NCBI RefSeq assembly: GCF_902459645.1
Contig: NZ_CABPSK010000001.1
Span: forward strand, 1,426,001 to 1,490,000
Direction of reading: 5' to 3'
Length of the DNA: 64,000 bases
Source: Pandoraea pneumonica
Lineage (GTDB): Bacteria; Pseudomonadota; Gammaproteobacteria; Burkholderiales; Burkholderiaceae
Below the pieces are notes generated by a model. It did not search any database and was not told the origin of the DNA. It worked only from the letters and a program-made list of their open reading frames with translations. The number at the start of each line of letters is the position of its first letter. Positions within the stretch are counted from its first letter, which is position 1. Below are positions 16,683 to 24,194 of the stretch, piece after piece. The position numbers and the translations under genes are program-made.

Positions 16683-17300
16683 ATGGACTGGACGCATTTG
16701 CTGACCTTCGCACTCGCCTTGTTTGTGGGTGCCGGAACCCCAGGCCCGGGTATCGCCGCGATTGTGGCGCGGGTACTCGGACGCGGTATGCAAGGGGCTG
16801 TCGCTTTTTCGGCCGGTGTGGCGATTGGCGATGTCGTGTGGCTCACGCTGGCCGTCTTGGGCGTCGCCGCGTTGGCGCATACGTTCTCTGGCGTATTCCT
16901 CGCGATCAAATATGCGGGGGCGGCGTACTTGCTCTATCTCGCATGGAAGATGTGGCACGCCCCGGCAGTGCCGCCCGCTGAGCCGATGGAGAATGCGCCG
17001 CGCGAGAAGTCGTGGCGGCTCTTTCTCGGCGGCTTGTCGGTCACGCTGGGCAATCCGAAAGTGGTCGTGTTCTATTTCGCGCTGCTGCCCAACTTGCTCG
17101 ACCTGCAACGCATCACCGCGCTCGGGTACTTCGAAGTCGTGGGCGTCACGCTCGCCGTGCTGTCCATCGTGTTCGGCAGCTATATCTTGCTCGCCGCACG
17201 GGCACGCCGTCTGCTCAGTTCGGCGCGCGCCGTTCGCCGCCTGAATCGGGCCACCGGCACAGTCATGGCCGGTGCCGCCGTGGCCATCGCCACGCGATAA
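16683..17300 (+). CDS. LysE/RhtB-family exporter
   Basis: A 205-residue inner-membrane amino-acid or metabolite exporter with six hydrophobic segments. The family signature GAGTPGPGIAAI is in helix 1, and LSVTLGNPKVVVFY is the conserved mid-protein motif. AAGGAGA lies upstream of ATG 16683. Substrate is unknown. Confidence 0.9.
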   Translation: MDWTHLLTFALALFVGAGTPGPGIAAIVARVLGRGMQGAVAFSAGVAIGDVVWLTLAVLGVAALAHTFSGVFLAIKYAGAAYLLYLAWKMWHAPAVPPAEPMENAPREKSWRLFLGGLSVTLGNPKVVVFYFALLPNLLDLQRITALGYFEVVGVTLAVLSIVFGSYILLAARARRLLSSARAVRRLNRATGTVMAGAAVAIATR

Positions 17301-17355
17301 GTTCGACACCGTCTGCACCCGGCGTGCCGCGCAATGCGGCACGCCTGCCCCGCCC

Positions 17356-17391
17356 CCCCTGCATCCCCTGCATCCCCTGCATCCCCTGCAT
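17356..17391. repeat. 9-bp tandem repeat (CCCCTGCAT x4)
   Basis: Four perfect copies of CCCCTGCAT in a row, 56 bp after the LysE stop codon. The array is non-coding and could vary in copy number. Confidence 0.9.
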
Positions 17392-17519
17392 CTCCCGCCT
17401 CGCCTGCCGTCCGGCAGGATGCACGCTTTCTCTCATGCCACAAAAACGCGTCGCGCATTGTTGCGTGAGACGTAAGGGTGCATTTGCGCCACTGACGTTT
17501 CTCGAAGGCGACAAGACGC

Positions 17520-17866
17520 CTAGACTCGTCTTCATTGGTAGCGATCGGCCCTCGTCGCGTTGCGGCTTCCCTCAGTTTTACTGCGGCAACGCGGCTCGAC
17601 GCACGCAAGCCGGATGGCATCTCCGGCTTGCGCTGCGTCACCTCTTCTACGTCATCCGATATCACCGCGATATCTCTGCCGTATGGTCCGTCGACAGGCG
17701 CGCGCCTCCGCGTGACCGGTCATCGTCAAGCAATTCCGGCCAGTCCACTTCCCCTCTGGCCGGGGCAGGCGCCGACGATGTCCTTGGGCGCATCTCCTGT
17801 CGCCATGCGTTCCCCGCTATCGCATGGGACTTTTGCCCGTTCCCCGCCCAGGGAGCGGGCTTTTTT
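17520..17866 (+). ncRNA. Candidate structured non-coding RNA
   Basis: This stretch contains, in order, a CGCGTTGC/GCAACGCG hairpin (about 17558-17594), a 10-bp GCAAGCCGGA/TCCGGCTTGC hairpin (17605-17631), GATATC-ACCGC-GATATC, an 8-bp CCGGCCAG/CTGGCCGG hairpin (17736-17763) and a terminator. No protein-coding frame is convincing. It does not show signature sequences of RNase P RNA, tmRNA or SRP RNA. The 5' end is a guess. Confidence 0.3.
17835..17866 (+). terminator. Intrinsic terminator in 17.3-17.9 kb gap
   Basis: GCCCGTTCCC pairs with GGGAGCGGGC (one wobble) around loop CGCCCA and is followed by six T residues. It is 535 bp from the LysE stop codon, so it probably ends a separate transcript. 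Confidence 0.85.
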
Positions 17867-17931
17867 CGTTGGGGCACGTGGCCTGCGTGCTACCATGCAG
17901 CCGTTTCAATTTGCATAGACAGGATCATCCG

Positions 17932-18171
17932 GTGAGTCAGATCGAATTCGATATCGAGTGGACCGAGCGCGCAGCGAAAAAGGCCGAGCGGATCATCAAG
18001 AAGGACACGCCTATCGCGTTGCCGCCGATCGAATGCATGCCCGCCGAAGGCGACGTGTTGTTCCTCGGCCAGGGCGACAAGAAACAGCCGTTCGTGGTGG
18101 TGGAGCGTCAATATCATCACGAAGGCGAAGATGCATGGACGATCGTCCTGATTCTGGATCTGCCGGAATAA
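17932..18171 (+). CDS. Small hypothetical protein
   Basis: A 79-residue protein beginning (GTG) MSQIEFDIEWTERAAKKAER and ending WTIVLILDLPE. AGGA sits seven bases before the GTG. It alternates charged and beta-prone segments (GDVLFLGQGDKKQPFVVVERQ), like a small cytosolic fold. No family recognised. Confidence 0.65.
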   Translation: MSQIEFDIEWTERAAKKAERIIKKDTPIALPPIECMPAEGDVLFLGQGDKKQPFVVVERQYHHEGEDAWTIVLILDLPE

Positions 18172-18264
18172 GGGTCGGCGTGGCGCTAAACGGCGCTTAG
18201 CAACGCAGGACCGAATGCATCGCGCGCGGCGCGGCCACTGGGGAAATCCCGGTTGCCGCGCCGC

Positions 18265-18293
18265 TTTGCTTGGGGCGGACCATTTTCTATACT
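18265..18293 (+). promoter_or_regulatory. Sigma-70-type promoter for the 18337 gene
   Basis: TTTGCT (18265-18270), 17-bp spacer, TATACT (18288-18293), 44 bp upstream of the start codon. Confidence 0.5.
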
Positions 18294-18336
18294 CGAATCG
18301 CGTCTTATGTGCGTGATATCGGCAGGGAGATGGACC

Positions 18337-18522
18337 ATGATCATGCCCCACCTTTCCAATGCGCAACTCGTCACCATGTTCGCCATTGCGGTGTTCGGCG
18401 CCATTGTCGTCGGCGCGATGCCATGCAAGGGCGCGGTTCGAATGTGCTGGCGCTCGCTGCTGGTCGTGGTGGGTGCGGTACTCGCCGTGTTGGCGTTTGA
18501 GCTCGTACCCCTGCTCGCCTGA
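18337..18522 (+). CDS. Small two-helix membrane protein
   Basis: A 61-residue protein with two hydrophobic helices (about 10-26 and 38-58) separated by a short basic loop (KGAVRMCWR). AGGGAG lies seven bases before ATG 18337. Its pattern AVFGAIVVGAMP...VVGAVLAVLAFELVPLL is close to the 62-residue protein at 33731 (AVAGALLVGGIP...VVGALVGLLVVQALPVL), so the two look like paralogs. Function unknown. Confidence 0.65.
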   Translation: MIMPHLSNAQLVTMFAIAVFGAIVVGAMPCKGAVRMCWRSLLVVVGAVLAVLAFELVPLLA

Positions 18523-18553
18523 GACCTTTTTTGCGGATTTTCATCATTAAGGG

Positions 18554-18582
18554 TTGACCCCATGCGGAAGAGCCGATAATAT
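18554..18582 (+). promoter_or_regulatory. Promoter of the tRNA-Lys array
   Basis: TTGACC (18554-18559), 17-bp spacer, TAATAT (18577-18582); transcription would start a few bases before the first tRNA. Confidence 0.75.
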
Positions 18583-18594
18583 CTCGGTCTCGTT

Positions 18595-18670
18595 GGGGCG
18601 TTAGCTCAGTTGGTAGAGCAGCGGACTCTTAATCCGTAGGTCGAGTGTTCGAGTCACTCACGCCCCACCA
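18595..18670 (+). tRNA. tRNA-Lys(CTT), copy 1
   Basis: A 76-nt cloverleaf with GGGGCG/CGCCCC acceptor ends, anticodon loop CTCTTAA (anticodon CTT) and an encoded CCA. It is followed by its own terminator (18686-18713). Confidence 0.97.
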
Positions 18671-18685
18671 AACGAATTTTTGAAG

Positions 18686-18713
18686 AAGGCTGCTTTGCCG
18701 TGCAGCCTTTTTT
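18686..18713 (+). terminator. Terminator after tRNA-Lys copy 1
   Basis: AAGGCTGC pairs with GCAGCCTT and is followed by T residues. Confidence 0.8.
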
Positions 18714-18728
18714 ATTCCCGGTTGCATC

Positions 18729-18804
18729 GGGGCGTTAGCTCAGTTGGTAGAGCAGCGGACTCTTAATCCGTAGGTCGAGTGTTCGAGTCACTCACGCCCC
18801 ACCA
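18729..18804 (+). tRNA. tRNA-Lys(CTT), copy 2
   Basis: Identical to copy 1 over all 76 nt, including the encoded CCA. It starts 134 bp after copy 1. Confidence 0.97.
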
Positions 18805-18817
18805 CCGCAATACCGAG

Positions 18818-18843
18818 AAAGGCTGCCACTTGCAGCCTTTTTT
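18818..18843 (+). terminator. Terminator after tRNA-Lys copy 2
   Basis: AAAGGCTGC pairs with GCAGCCTTT and is followed by a T tract; almost the same hairpin as after copy 1. Confidence 0.8.
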
Positions 18844-18858
18844 GTTCCCGGTAACACC

Positions 18859-18934
18859 GGGGCGTTAGCTCAGTTGGTAGAGCAGCGGACTCTTAATCCG
18901 TAGGTCGAGTGTTCGAGTCACTCACGCCCCACCA
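18859..18934 (+). tRNA. tRNA-Lys(CTT), copy 3
   Basis: Identical to copies 1 and 2, with CCA. It starts 130 bp after copy 2. Confidence 0.97.
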
Positions 18935-18943
18935 GATACCCTT

Positions 18944-18976
18944 CAAGGGCCGCACGATGTGCGGCCCTTGTCGTTT
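18944..18976 (+). terminator. Terminator-like hairpin after tRNA-Lys copy 3
   Basis: CAAGGGCCGCAC pairs with GTGCGGCCCTTG (12 bp) around GAT and is followed by TCGTTTCT. The hairpin differs from the first two. Confidence 0.7.
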
Positions 18977-19184
18977 CTGCCGGTCCCACGCTCCCCGCCC
19001 TCTCCTCCCTGTCGTCCAATTCCTACAGTCGATTCAGTTCTGACCGATAGTGCACGCACGATGCGCCAACTAAGCTGGACTCATACCGCCGCGCGGCATG
19101 TGAAGCGCTTGGCATTCGGCTGACGTTCGTGGCTGAAATTTGTGGCTGAAACGCGCGGCTGACACTCGCTACTGGAGACTCATC

Positions 19185-19373
19185 ATGAAGACGGCGAAGA
19201 CGATACTTGCTCTAGCCACCGCACTTGTTATGGGTGCGTCGATCGTAGGTTGCACACTCGGCGGCGCGGCAGCCGGCGGCGTGATCGGCCACGAAGCCAC
19301 CGGCGGCAGTACCGCCGGCACCATCGGCGGCGCCGTCGTCGGCGGTGTGATCGGGCATGAACTGGGCAAGTAA
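19185..19373 (+). CDS. OsmB-like glycine-zipper lipoprotein
   Basis: A 62-residue outer-membrane lipoprotein candidate. A signal peptide ends in the lipobox-like SIVGC (lipidated Cys near residue 22); the mature part is a glycine zipper (GGAAAGGVIGHE, STAGTIGGAVVGGVIGHELGK) that closely matches the C-terminus of enterobacterial OsmB. ATG 19185 has GGAG eight bases upstream. OsmB-type proteins are osmotic or stationary-phase induced; that regulation is family knowledge. Confidence 0.8.
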   Translation: MKTAKTILALATALVMGASIVGCTLGGAAAGGVIGHEATGGSTAGTIGGAVVGGVIGHELGK

Positions 19374-19640
19374 CCGGTCGCCATGGCTCGTCGTCGAGTT
19401 TTGGCGTGGTTGAAGCCGTGGGCCCCGTGAATAGTTCAAGCAAAGTCCGCACGGACTCCATACGGATGGACCAACTGATGCGCACGGCAAGCGCTCTCCT
19501 CGCAGCGCCTTAGCTGATAAGGCGCCGCGCCGCGACGTTGCGCATAGAAAGCTTTTCTTCGCGCGCGGTGTAGTGCCCGCAGTGAATCGTTCGTGAATAG
19601 TTCATGAATAGTTCGGACAGGCACTCACCGTGCACAGCGA
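19374..19640. other. Convergent intergenic region with iterated TGAATAGTTC
   Basis: 267 bases between the OsmB-like gene and the leftward gene at 19641. It carries one isolated TGAATAGTTC at 19428 and a tandem set at 19583-19615. No gene or clear terminator is seen. Confidence 0.5.
19583..19615. repeat. 11-bp direct repeats (TGAAT[A/C]GTTC + 1)
   Basis: Copies begin at 19583 (one mismatch), 19594 and 19605, exactly 11 bp apart, with a further copy at 19428. Confidence 0.85.
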
Positions 19641-20048
19641 TCAGCACGCAAACGGCTCGCCCGGTCCTCTCGTATTCCAGCGCCCTCCCGCGCCAACAAT
19701 GAACAGCGGCCCGTTATCGGCCGTGCCGTACATCACCAGCGCGTCGCCCGCCAGTGTCGCCGTTACCGCACGTGCCTCGGCCACGCTATCGAAGCGCTTG
19801 GCCTGCGATGTGCACGTCGCGTAGTGCCGACCTCCACCAGGTAAACGGCCATCCTGCTTTCCGATGAACGCTGCCTGCCGGGCGATCCAGACAAAATGCC
19901 CCTCGCATTTCGCGACCGCCGGCGGGCGCTTGACCGTCGAATCCTCCGTCTGCGACGGCTGCCCCGCCCTGTGCAAACGCAATTGCCGACGGACCGCCGC
20001 ATCCGACCAACGCCCCATCCCGATATCCCTTGCTCTGCTCTTTGCCAT
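19641..20048 (-). CDS. Hypothetical protein
   Basis: A 135-residue protein beginning MAKSRARDIGMGRWSDAAV. ATG 20048 is preceded by GGGGGTGGAAATC. The C-terminal half (FVWIARQAAFIGKQDGRL, RFDSVAEARAVTATLAGDAL) looks like a mixed alpha/beta fold. No family recognised. Confidence 0.55.
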   Translation of the reverse strand: MAKSRARDIGMGRWSDAAVRRQLRLHRAGQPSQTEDSTVKRPPAVAKCEGHFVWIARQAAFIGKQDGRLPGGGRHYATCTSQAKRFDSVAEARAVTATLAGDALVMYGTADNGPLFIVGAGGRWNTRGPGEPFAC

Positions 20049-20346
20049 GATTTCCACCCCCGGTGTTTGCCTGCGGCACTGCGCTCGCGGGCACTCCGAT
20101 AATGGTGAACAATAATGCGGTGAATGGGGTTGGGGAGTGTCCGATATACGATGCCGCGCCCGAGGGCCACGCTTCACACGCACTGAAACTCACGCGTCGT
20201 TAACCAAAGTCGGCAGCCACTACCACCGCCGATAGCGTTATTCCCCGCGATTTACAACGCAGCCTCCGCGCAACAACACCGCAACAACACGGCATTAACA
20301 CCGCAATACCCACTTCGAATCGACGCGCTGTTGTCTACACTGAGAC
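20049..20346. other. Intergenic region upstream of MoaD-like gene
   Basis: 298 bases without a gene. It has short repeats of CAACACCGCAA type near 20270-20310 and presumably the divergent promoters. Confidence 0.4.
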
Positions 20347-20616
20347 ATGGCAACCGTCACGTTCGCCCCCGCCATTCAGCGTCACGTCCCCGTCGACGAG
20401 CAGCACGTCGACGGCGCGAGCGTGCAAACCGCGCTTGCAACGTGCATGACCCGCGCCCCCGAATTACGCGGCTATCTCTTCAACGACCAGGGCCGCTTGC
20501 GCGCGCACGTCGCTGTCTTTGTCGACGGCCATCTCATCAAAGACCGCCAGCACCTCAGCGACGCACTCGGCGCACAAAGCCGCGTGTACGTCGCGCAAGC
20601 CCTCTCCGGCGGATGA
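20347..20616 (+). CDS. MoaD/ThiS-family ubiquitin-like protein
   Basis: An 89-residue beta-grasp protein ending in the di-Gly tail QALSGG needed for adenylation and thiocarboxylation. RGYLFNDQGRLRAHVAVFVDG is the conserved core. No E1-like (MoeB/ThiF), MoaE or ThiG gene is adjacent. The next gene encodes a BNR/Asp-box protein, a pairing I recall from other proteobacteria and actinobacteria. The role of the pair is unknown to me; it may be sulfur carriage to an uncharacterised enzyme. Confidence 0.85.
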   Translation: MATVTFAPAIQRHVPVDEQHVDGASVQTALATCMTRAPELRGYLFNDQGRLRAHVAVFVDGHLIKDRQHLSDALGAQSRVYVAQALSGG

Positions 20617-20770
20617 ACGAGTCACCATGCAAACCGACCACGCATCACGATCGGGCGAACCAACGGGCAAACGAACCAGCGAACGCACCGGCGGGTGAGC
20701 CAGCCAGCCAACGCAAGCGAACAGACCGATGCGCCGATGAACAAACTGCGCACAGTCGAGGAGGAACATC

Positions 20771-21952
20771 GTGGACAACGACACCCGCCCCGTACTCCGG
20801 GTCGCCACCCGCAAGGGACTATTCACTTGGCATCGCGAAACGTCAGGCTGGCAACTGGCATCGCTGACCCCCGAGTTTCCCGGCGAGCCCGTCACCATGG
20901 TGTTGCACGACGCACGCGACGGCACCGACTACGCGGCCCTCAACCTCGGGCACTTCGGCGTCAAACTCTGGCGCAAAGCCGCCGACGAGAGCGGGTGGTC
21001 CGAACTGGCACCGCCAGCCTTCCCCCAAGTGAACGGAAACGACGCCGAATCCGGCGCCAACGCCCCGGCAACTGCAACGGCCAACGCCAGTGCCAGTGCC
21101 AGTGCCAACGCAACCGTCGTCCCCACCACCCAAGCCCCCAGCGTCGAACTGCTCTGGACGCTCGAAGCCGCAGGCCCCGACGCCCCCGGCGTGCTATGGG
21201 CTGGCACGATCCCGGGCGGCCTCTTCCGGTCTCCCGATCGCGGCGAGCATTGGCATTTGGTGCAAAGCCTCTGGGACCGCCCCGAGCGCGCCGAGTGGAT
21301 GGGCGGCGGCTACGATCACCCCGGCTTGCACTCCATTTGCATCGATCCACACGACAGCCGCCACGTCATCGTCGCGATCTCGACGGGCGGTGTCTGGCGC
21401 ACGCGCGACGACGGCGCCACGTGGTCGCTCGCGGCCACCGGCATGGAGGCCGATTACATGCCGCCGGAACGCCGACTCGATCCGAACGCACAAGACGTGC
21501 ACCGCCTCGTGCAGTGCCGCGCTGCCCCCAACGCCCTATGGGCACAGCATCACAACGGCATCTTTCGCAGTCTCGACTTCGGCACGCACTGGCGCCGAAT
21601 TCATGCCCTGCCCTCGAGTTTCGGCTTCGCTGCTGCCGTCGATCCGCACGACCCGGACACCGCATGGTTCGTCCCCGCGCAACGCGATGCCTGCCGCATC
21701 CCGGTCGATGCCCGCCTTGTCGTCACCCGCACGCGCGACGGTGGCGAGACATTCACCTCATTGGCCCACGGCTTGCCCGAGACGCCGTCCTACGACCTGA
21801 TTTACCGGCACGGGCTCGATGTCGACGCCAGCGGGCGCACGCTCGCCATGGGCTCGACCACCGGCGCGCTGTGGATCAGCGAGGACGCCGGCGAGCGCTG
21901 GCATGTTTTAAGCACTCACCTACCTCCCATTTACGCCGTCCGATTTGGGTAA
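20771..21952 (+). CDS. BNR / Asp-box repeat beta-propeller protein
   Basis: A 393-residue protein starting at GTG 20771, with GAGGAGGAA upstream. At least five Asp-box motifs (S-x-D-x-G-x-x-W type) are visible: RSPDRGEHW, RTRDDGATW, RSLDFGTHW, RTRDGGETF and SEDAGERW. This predicts a sialidase-type beta-propeller. There is no signal peptide, so it is probably cytoplasmic. A low-complexity insertion (NASASASANA, from a 6-bp repeat) sits near residues 97-116. Sialidase catalytic residues are not evident, so a glycosidase call is unsafe. It lies 154 bp after the MoaD/ThiS-like gene. Confidence 0.75.
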   Translation: MDNDTRPVLRVATRKGLFTWHRETSGWQLASLTPEFPGEPVTMVLHDARDGTDYAALNLGHFGVKLWRKAADESGWSELAPPAFPQVNGNDAESGANAPATATANASASASANATVVPTTQAPSVELLWTLEAAGPDAPGVLWAGTIPGGLFRSPDRGEHWHLVQSLWDRPERAEWMGGGYDHPGLHSICIDPHDSRHVIVAISTGGVWRTRDDGATWSLAATGMEADYMPPERRLDPNAQDVHRLVQCRAAPNALWAQHHNGIFRSLDFGTHWRRIHALPSSFGFAAAVDPHDPDTAWFVPAQRDACRIPVDARLVVTRTRDGGETFTSLAHGLPETPSYDLIYRHGLDVDASGRTLAMGSTTGALWISEDAGERWHVLSTHLPPIYAVRFG

Positions 21953-22248
21953 GGTTTTAGCCAAATTCATGTCGGCGTTTACCCCGTTCGTTTGTCAGAC
22001 ACCTTCAGAGAGTCGTATTTCGCGTCGTATACGAAGGTAGACGGACTGGCTTCCCTTGAATCCCCCCGTCACGCGTCGCCGGACATGTCACACGTGTCGT
22101 TCCCGGCGCGTGAGCCAATGCCGCGTCGTGCCTTATCCCTTGTATCGACGCGTGCTGCGGCAGCCCGGCGACCACTCCTCGCAACGTCGGAAACGTCACG
22201 TCACCCGTGCCGCTCCGGCTCCACATCCCTAAAACGGAGTCATTCCCT
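21953..22248. other. Intergenic region upstream of chemoreceptor
   Basis: 296 bases without a supported gene. The right end carries CGGAG near 22234 for the chemoreceptor. No promoter could be assigned. Confidence 0.4.
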
Positions 22249-23898
22249 ATGCGAATCGCCGACCTGAAAATCCGGACCCGACTGGCTATCGGCTTCGGCA
22301 CCCTACTGGTGCTGTTGCTCGCCATGCTGGTCATTGCGCTGGTACGTTTCGTCGCTATTGAACGCGCCAACGAAATGCTGCTCACCAGCGCGTGGTCTAA
22401 GGCCGACGCCGCCCACACCATCGACGCCATGGTGCGCGGCAACGGACGCCGTATGCTCGAAGTCATCGCCACGACGGACCCCACACAACGCAAGACGTAC
22501 AACGAACGCATCGACGTGAACCTCGCGCGCACGGCCGACGCCTTGCAGGTGCTCGACAAGTACGTGACGAGCGCAGACGGCAAAAAACTGCTCGTCAGCA
22601 TTCGCCAGCACAACGAGGCATTTCAGAAGGCCCGCAGCGCGGTGATCGCGCAACTGAGCGCCGACCAGCACGACGCCGCCCTCGGCACCGTCGAGCGTGA
22701 GGCGTTGCCTGCGCTCGACGCGATGCAAACCGAAGCGGTCGACCTCGTGAAGCTCCAGCAGAAGATCGTCGACGAGACCGGTGCCGCGACAAGCGCCGAC
22801 ATCGTCTTTGCGAAGTGGTTGCTCGCGGCGATCGGTGCTGTGGCCGCCGTCGTGGGCATTGGCGCCGCGTGGTCGGTCACGCGCAGCGTCACGCGTCCGA
22901 TCGCGCGCGCCGTGCAGATTGCCGAGCGCGTGGCACAAGGCGACCTCACGAGCCGCATCGACGTCACGAGCCGTGACGAGACCGGTCAACTGATGGCCGC
23001 CCTCAAACACATGAATGAAAGTCTTGATCAGATTGTGCGGCGCGTACGCAGCGGCACCGCAGCAATCGCCTCGGCATCGGGCGAATTGCTCGCGGGCAAT
23101 ACCGATCTGTCGGCGCGTACCGAAGAGCAAGCGGCCTCGCTCGAAGAAACCGCATCGTCGATGGAGCAACTGACCGCGACGGTGAAGCAAAACGCCGATA
23201 ACGCACGCCAAGCGAGCCAATTGGCGGCAAACGCGTCGGAAATCGCTGGCGAAGGCGGCCGCGTGGTGGAACGCGCCGTATCGTCGATGCAGGAAATCGC
23301 GGCCAGCTCGTCGAAAATCAACGACATCATCGGCGTGATCGACGGCATCGCGTTCCAGACGAATATTCTCGCGCTCAACGCCGCCGTGGAAGCCGCGCGC
23401 GCAGGCGAACAAGGCCGGGGTTTCGCCGTGGTGGCTGGTGAAGTGCGCACCCTTGCCCAACGCAGCGCCGCCGCTGCCAAGGAAATCAAGGGGCTCATCG
23501 AAACGTCGGTCGGCAAGGTCGAAGACGGCTCGTCGCAAGTGCGCGATGCGGGCCGCTCGATGACCGACATCGTGCAGGCCGTGCAACGTGTGACCGACAT
23601 CATGGGAGAAATTTCGGCGGCCTCGGCCGAGCAGTCGGGCGGCATCGAACAGGTGAACACCGCCGTGATGCAAATGGATCAGGTCACGCAGCAAAATGCC
23701 GCGCTTGTCGAACAAGCCACCGCTGCGGCCGGATCGCTGGAAGATCAGGCACGGCACCTGCGCGAAGCCGTCGCCGTCTTTCAATTGCCCGACGGCCACA
23801 CGGTGAGCACGTTGCACGACGATGACGGACTCGCGTCTGCCGCCAACATGCCGCGGGGTGCCGTGCTCGCATTTTCACGCGAGCGCCATATCGCATGA
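22249..23898 (+). CDS. Methyl-accepting chemotaxis protein
   Basis: A 549-residue chemoreceptor. TM1 (about 11-33), a periplasmic four-helix-bundle sensor (34-185), TM2 (about 188-210), HAMP ([19 protein letters not shown]) and the long signalling coiled coil with tip [20 protein letters not shown] are all visible, plus methylation-helix segments rich in Glu/Gln/Ala. ATG 22249 ([17 protein letters not shown]) is the usual start. The ligand is unknown and no che genes are nearby. Confidence 0.95.
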   Translation: MRIADLKIRTRLAIGFGTLLVLLLAMLVIALVRFVAIERANEMLLTSAWSKADAAHTIDAMVRGNGRRMLEVIATTDPTQRKTYNERIDVNLARTADALQVLDKYVTSADGKKLLVSIRQHNEAFQKARSAVIAQLSADQHDAALGTVEREALPALDAMQTEAVDLVKLQQKIVDETGAATSADIVFAKWLLAAIGAVAAVVGIGAAWSVTRSVTRPIARAVQIAERVAQGDLTSRIDVTSRDETGQLMAALKHMNESLDQIVRRVRSGTAAIASASGELLAGNTDLSARTEEQAASLEETASSMEQLTATVKQNADNARQASQLAANASEIAGEGGRVVERAVSSMQEIAASSSKINDIIGVIDGIAFQTNILALNAAVEAARAGEQGRGFAVVAGEVRTLAQRSAAAAKEIKGLIETSVGKVEDGSSQVRDAGRSMTDIVQAVQRVTDIMGEISAASAEQSGGIEQVNTAVMQMDQVTQQNAALVEQATAAAGSLEDQARHLREAVAVFQLPDGHTVSTLHDDDGLASAANMPRGAVLAFSRERHIA

Positions 23899-24194
23899 TG
23901 GATCGCCGGAATGAGCGTCTGACTGATCCACTGACCGTTCGCTTGACCGGTGCGTAACCGCTGATCTCCGGCGACGCACTGCCCCCGCCGAACGGGTGAC
24001 GTCGGCGATGGGCAGGCCGACGCCGCCCCTGCGGCAGCGTCGGCGCCAGGCCGCTCACGCGCCTGCCTCGGCTCACCGCAAAGCCCCGTGGCTGCTCGTC
24101 TTCGGGGCAATGTCACTGCCTGCGCGGCAACGCAACATTGGAGTATGATGGCTGCTCCTGTGCTTTTCCCACCGTCTGGCAAAAGAGGTGCATT
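23899..24194. other. Intergenic region upstream of fusA
   Basis: 296 bases without a gene. A GCCGACGC/GCGTCGGC hairpin lies at about 24016-24044. TATGAT at 24144-24149 is a possible -10 for fusA. Confidence 0.4.

Larger units (their letters stand above)
17301..17931. other. 631-bp gene-free stretch with many hairpins
   Basis: ORFs here have no recognisable protein character. From the left it holds a 9-bp tandem repeat, a series of perfect hairpins (17605-17631 and 17736-17763 among them), an intrinsic terminator at 17835-17866 and a possible promoter (TTGGGG 17869-17874, TACCAT 17891-17896) for the next gene. Confidence 0.6.

Noticed and set aside
17356-17391. 9-bp repeats as a possible CRISPR fragment or iteron origin
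   Set aside because: No spacers between units, no cas or rep gene nearby.
17535-17918. 127-residue rightward ORF in the hairpin-rich gap
   Set aside because: No ribosome binding site, composition like a chance frame, and it crosses an intrinsic terminator.
18595-18934. Three regularly spaced identical 76-bp repeats, at first like a CRISPR or mobile repeat
   Set aside because: They fold as tRNA-Lys with encoded CCA; the spacers contain terminators.
20771-21952. Calling the BNR protein a sialidase
   Set aside because: Asp-boxes only show the propeller fold; the Arg triad and Tyr/Glu of sialidases were not identified and there is no export signal.
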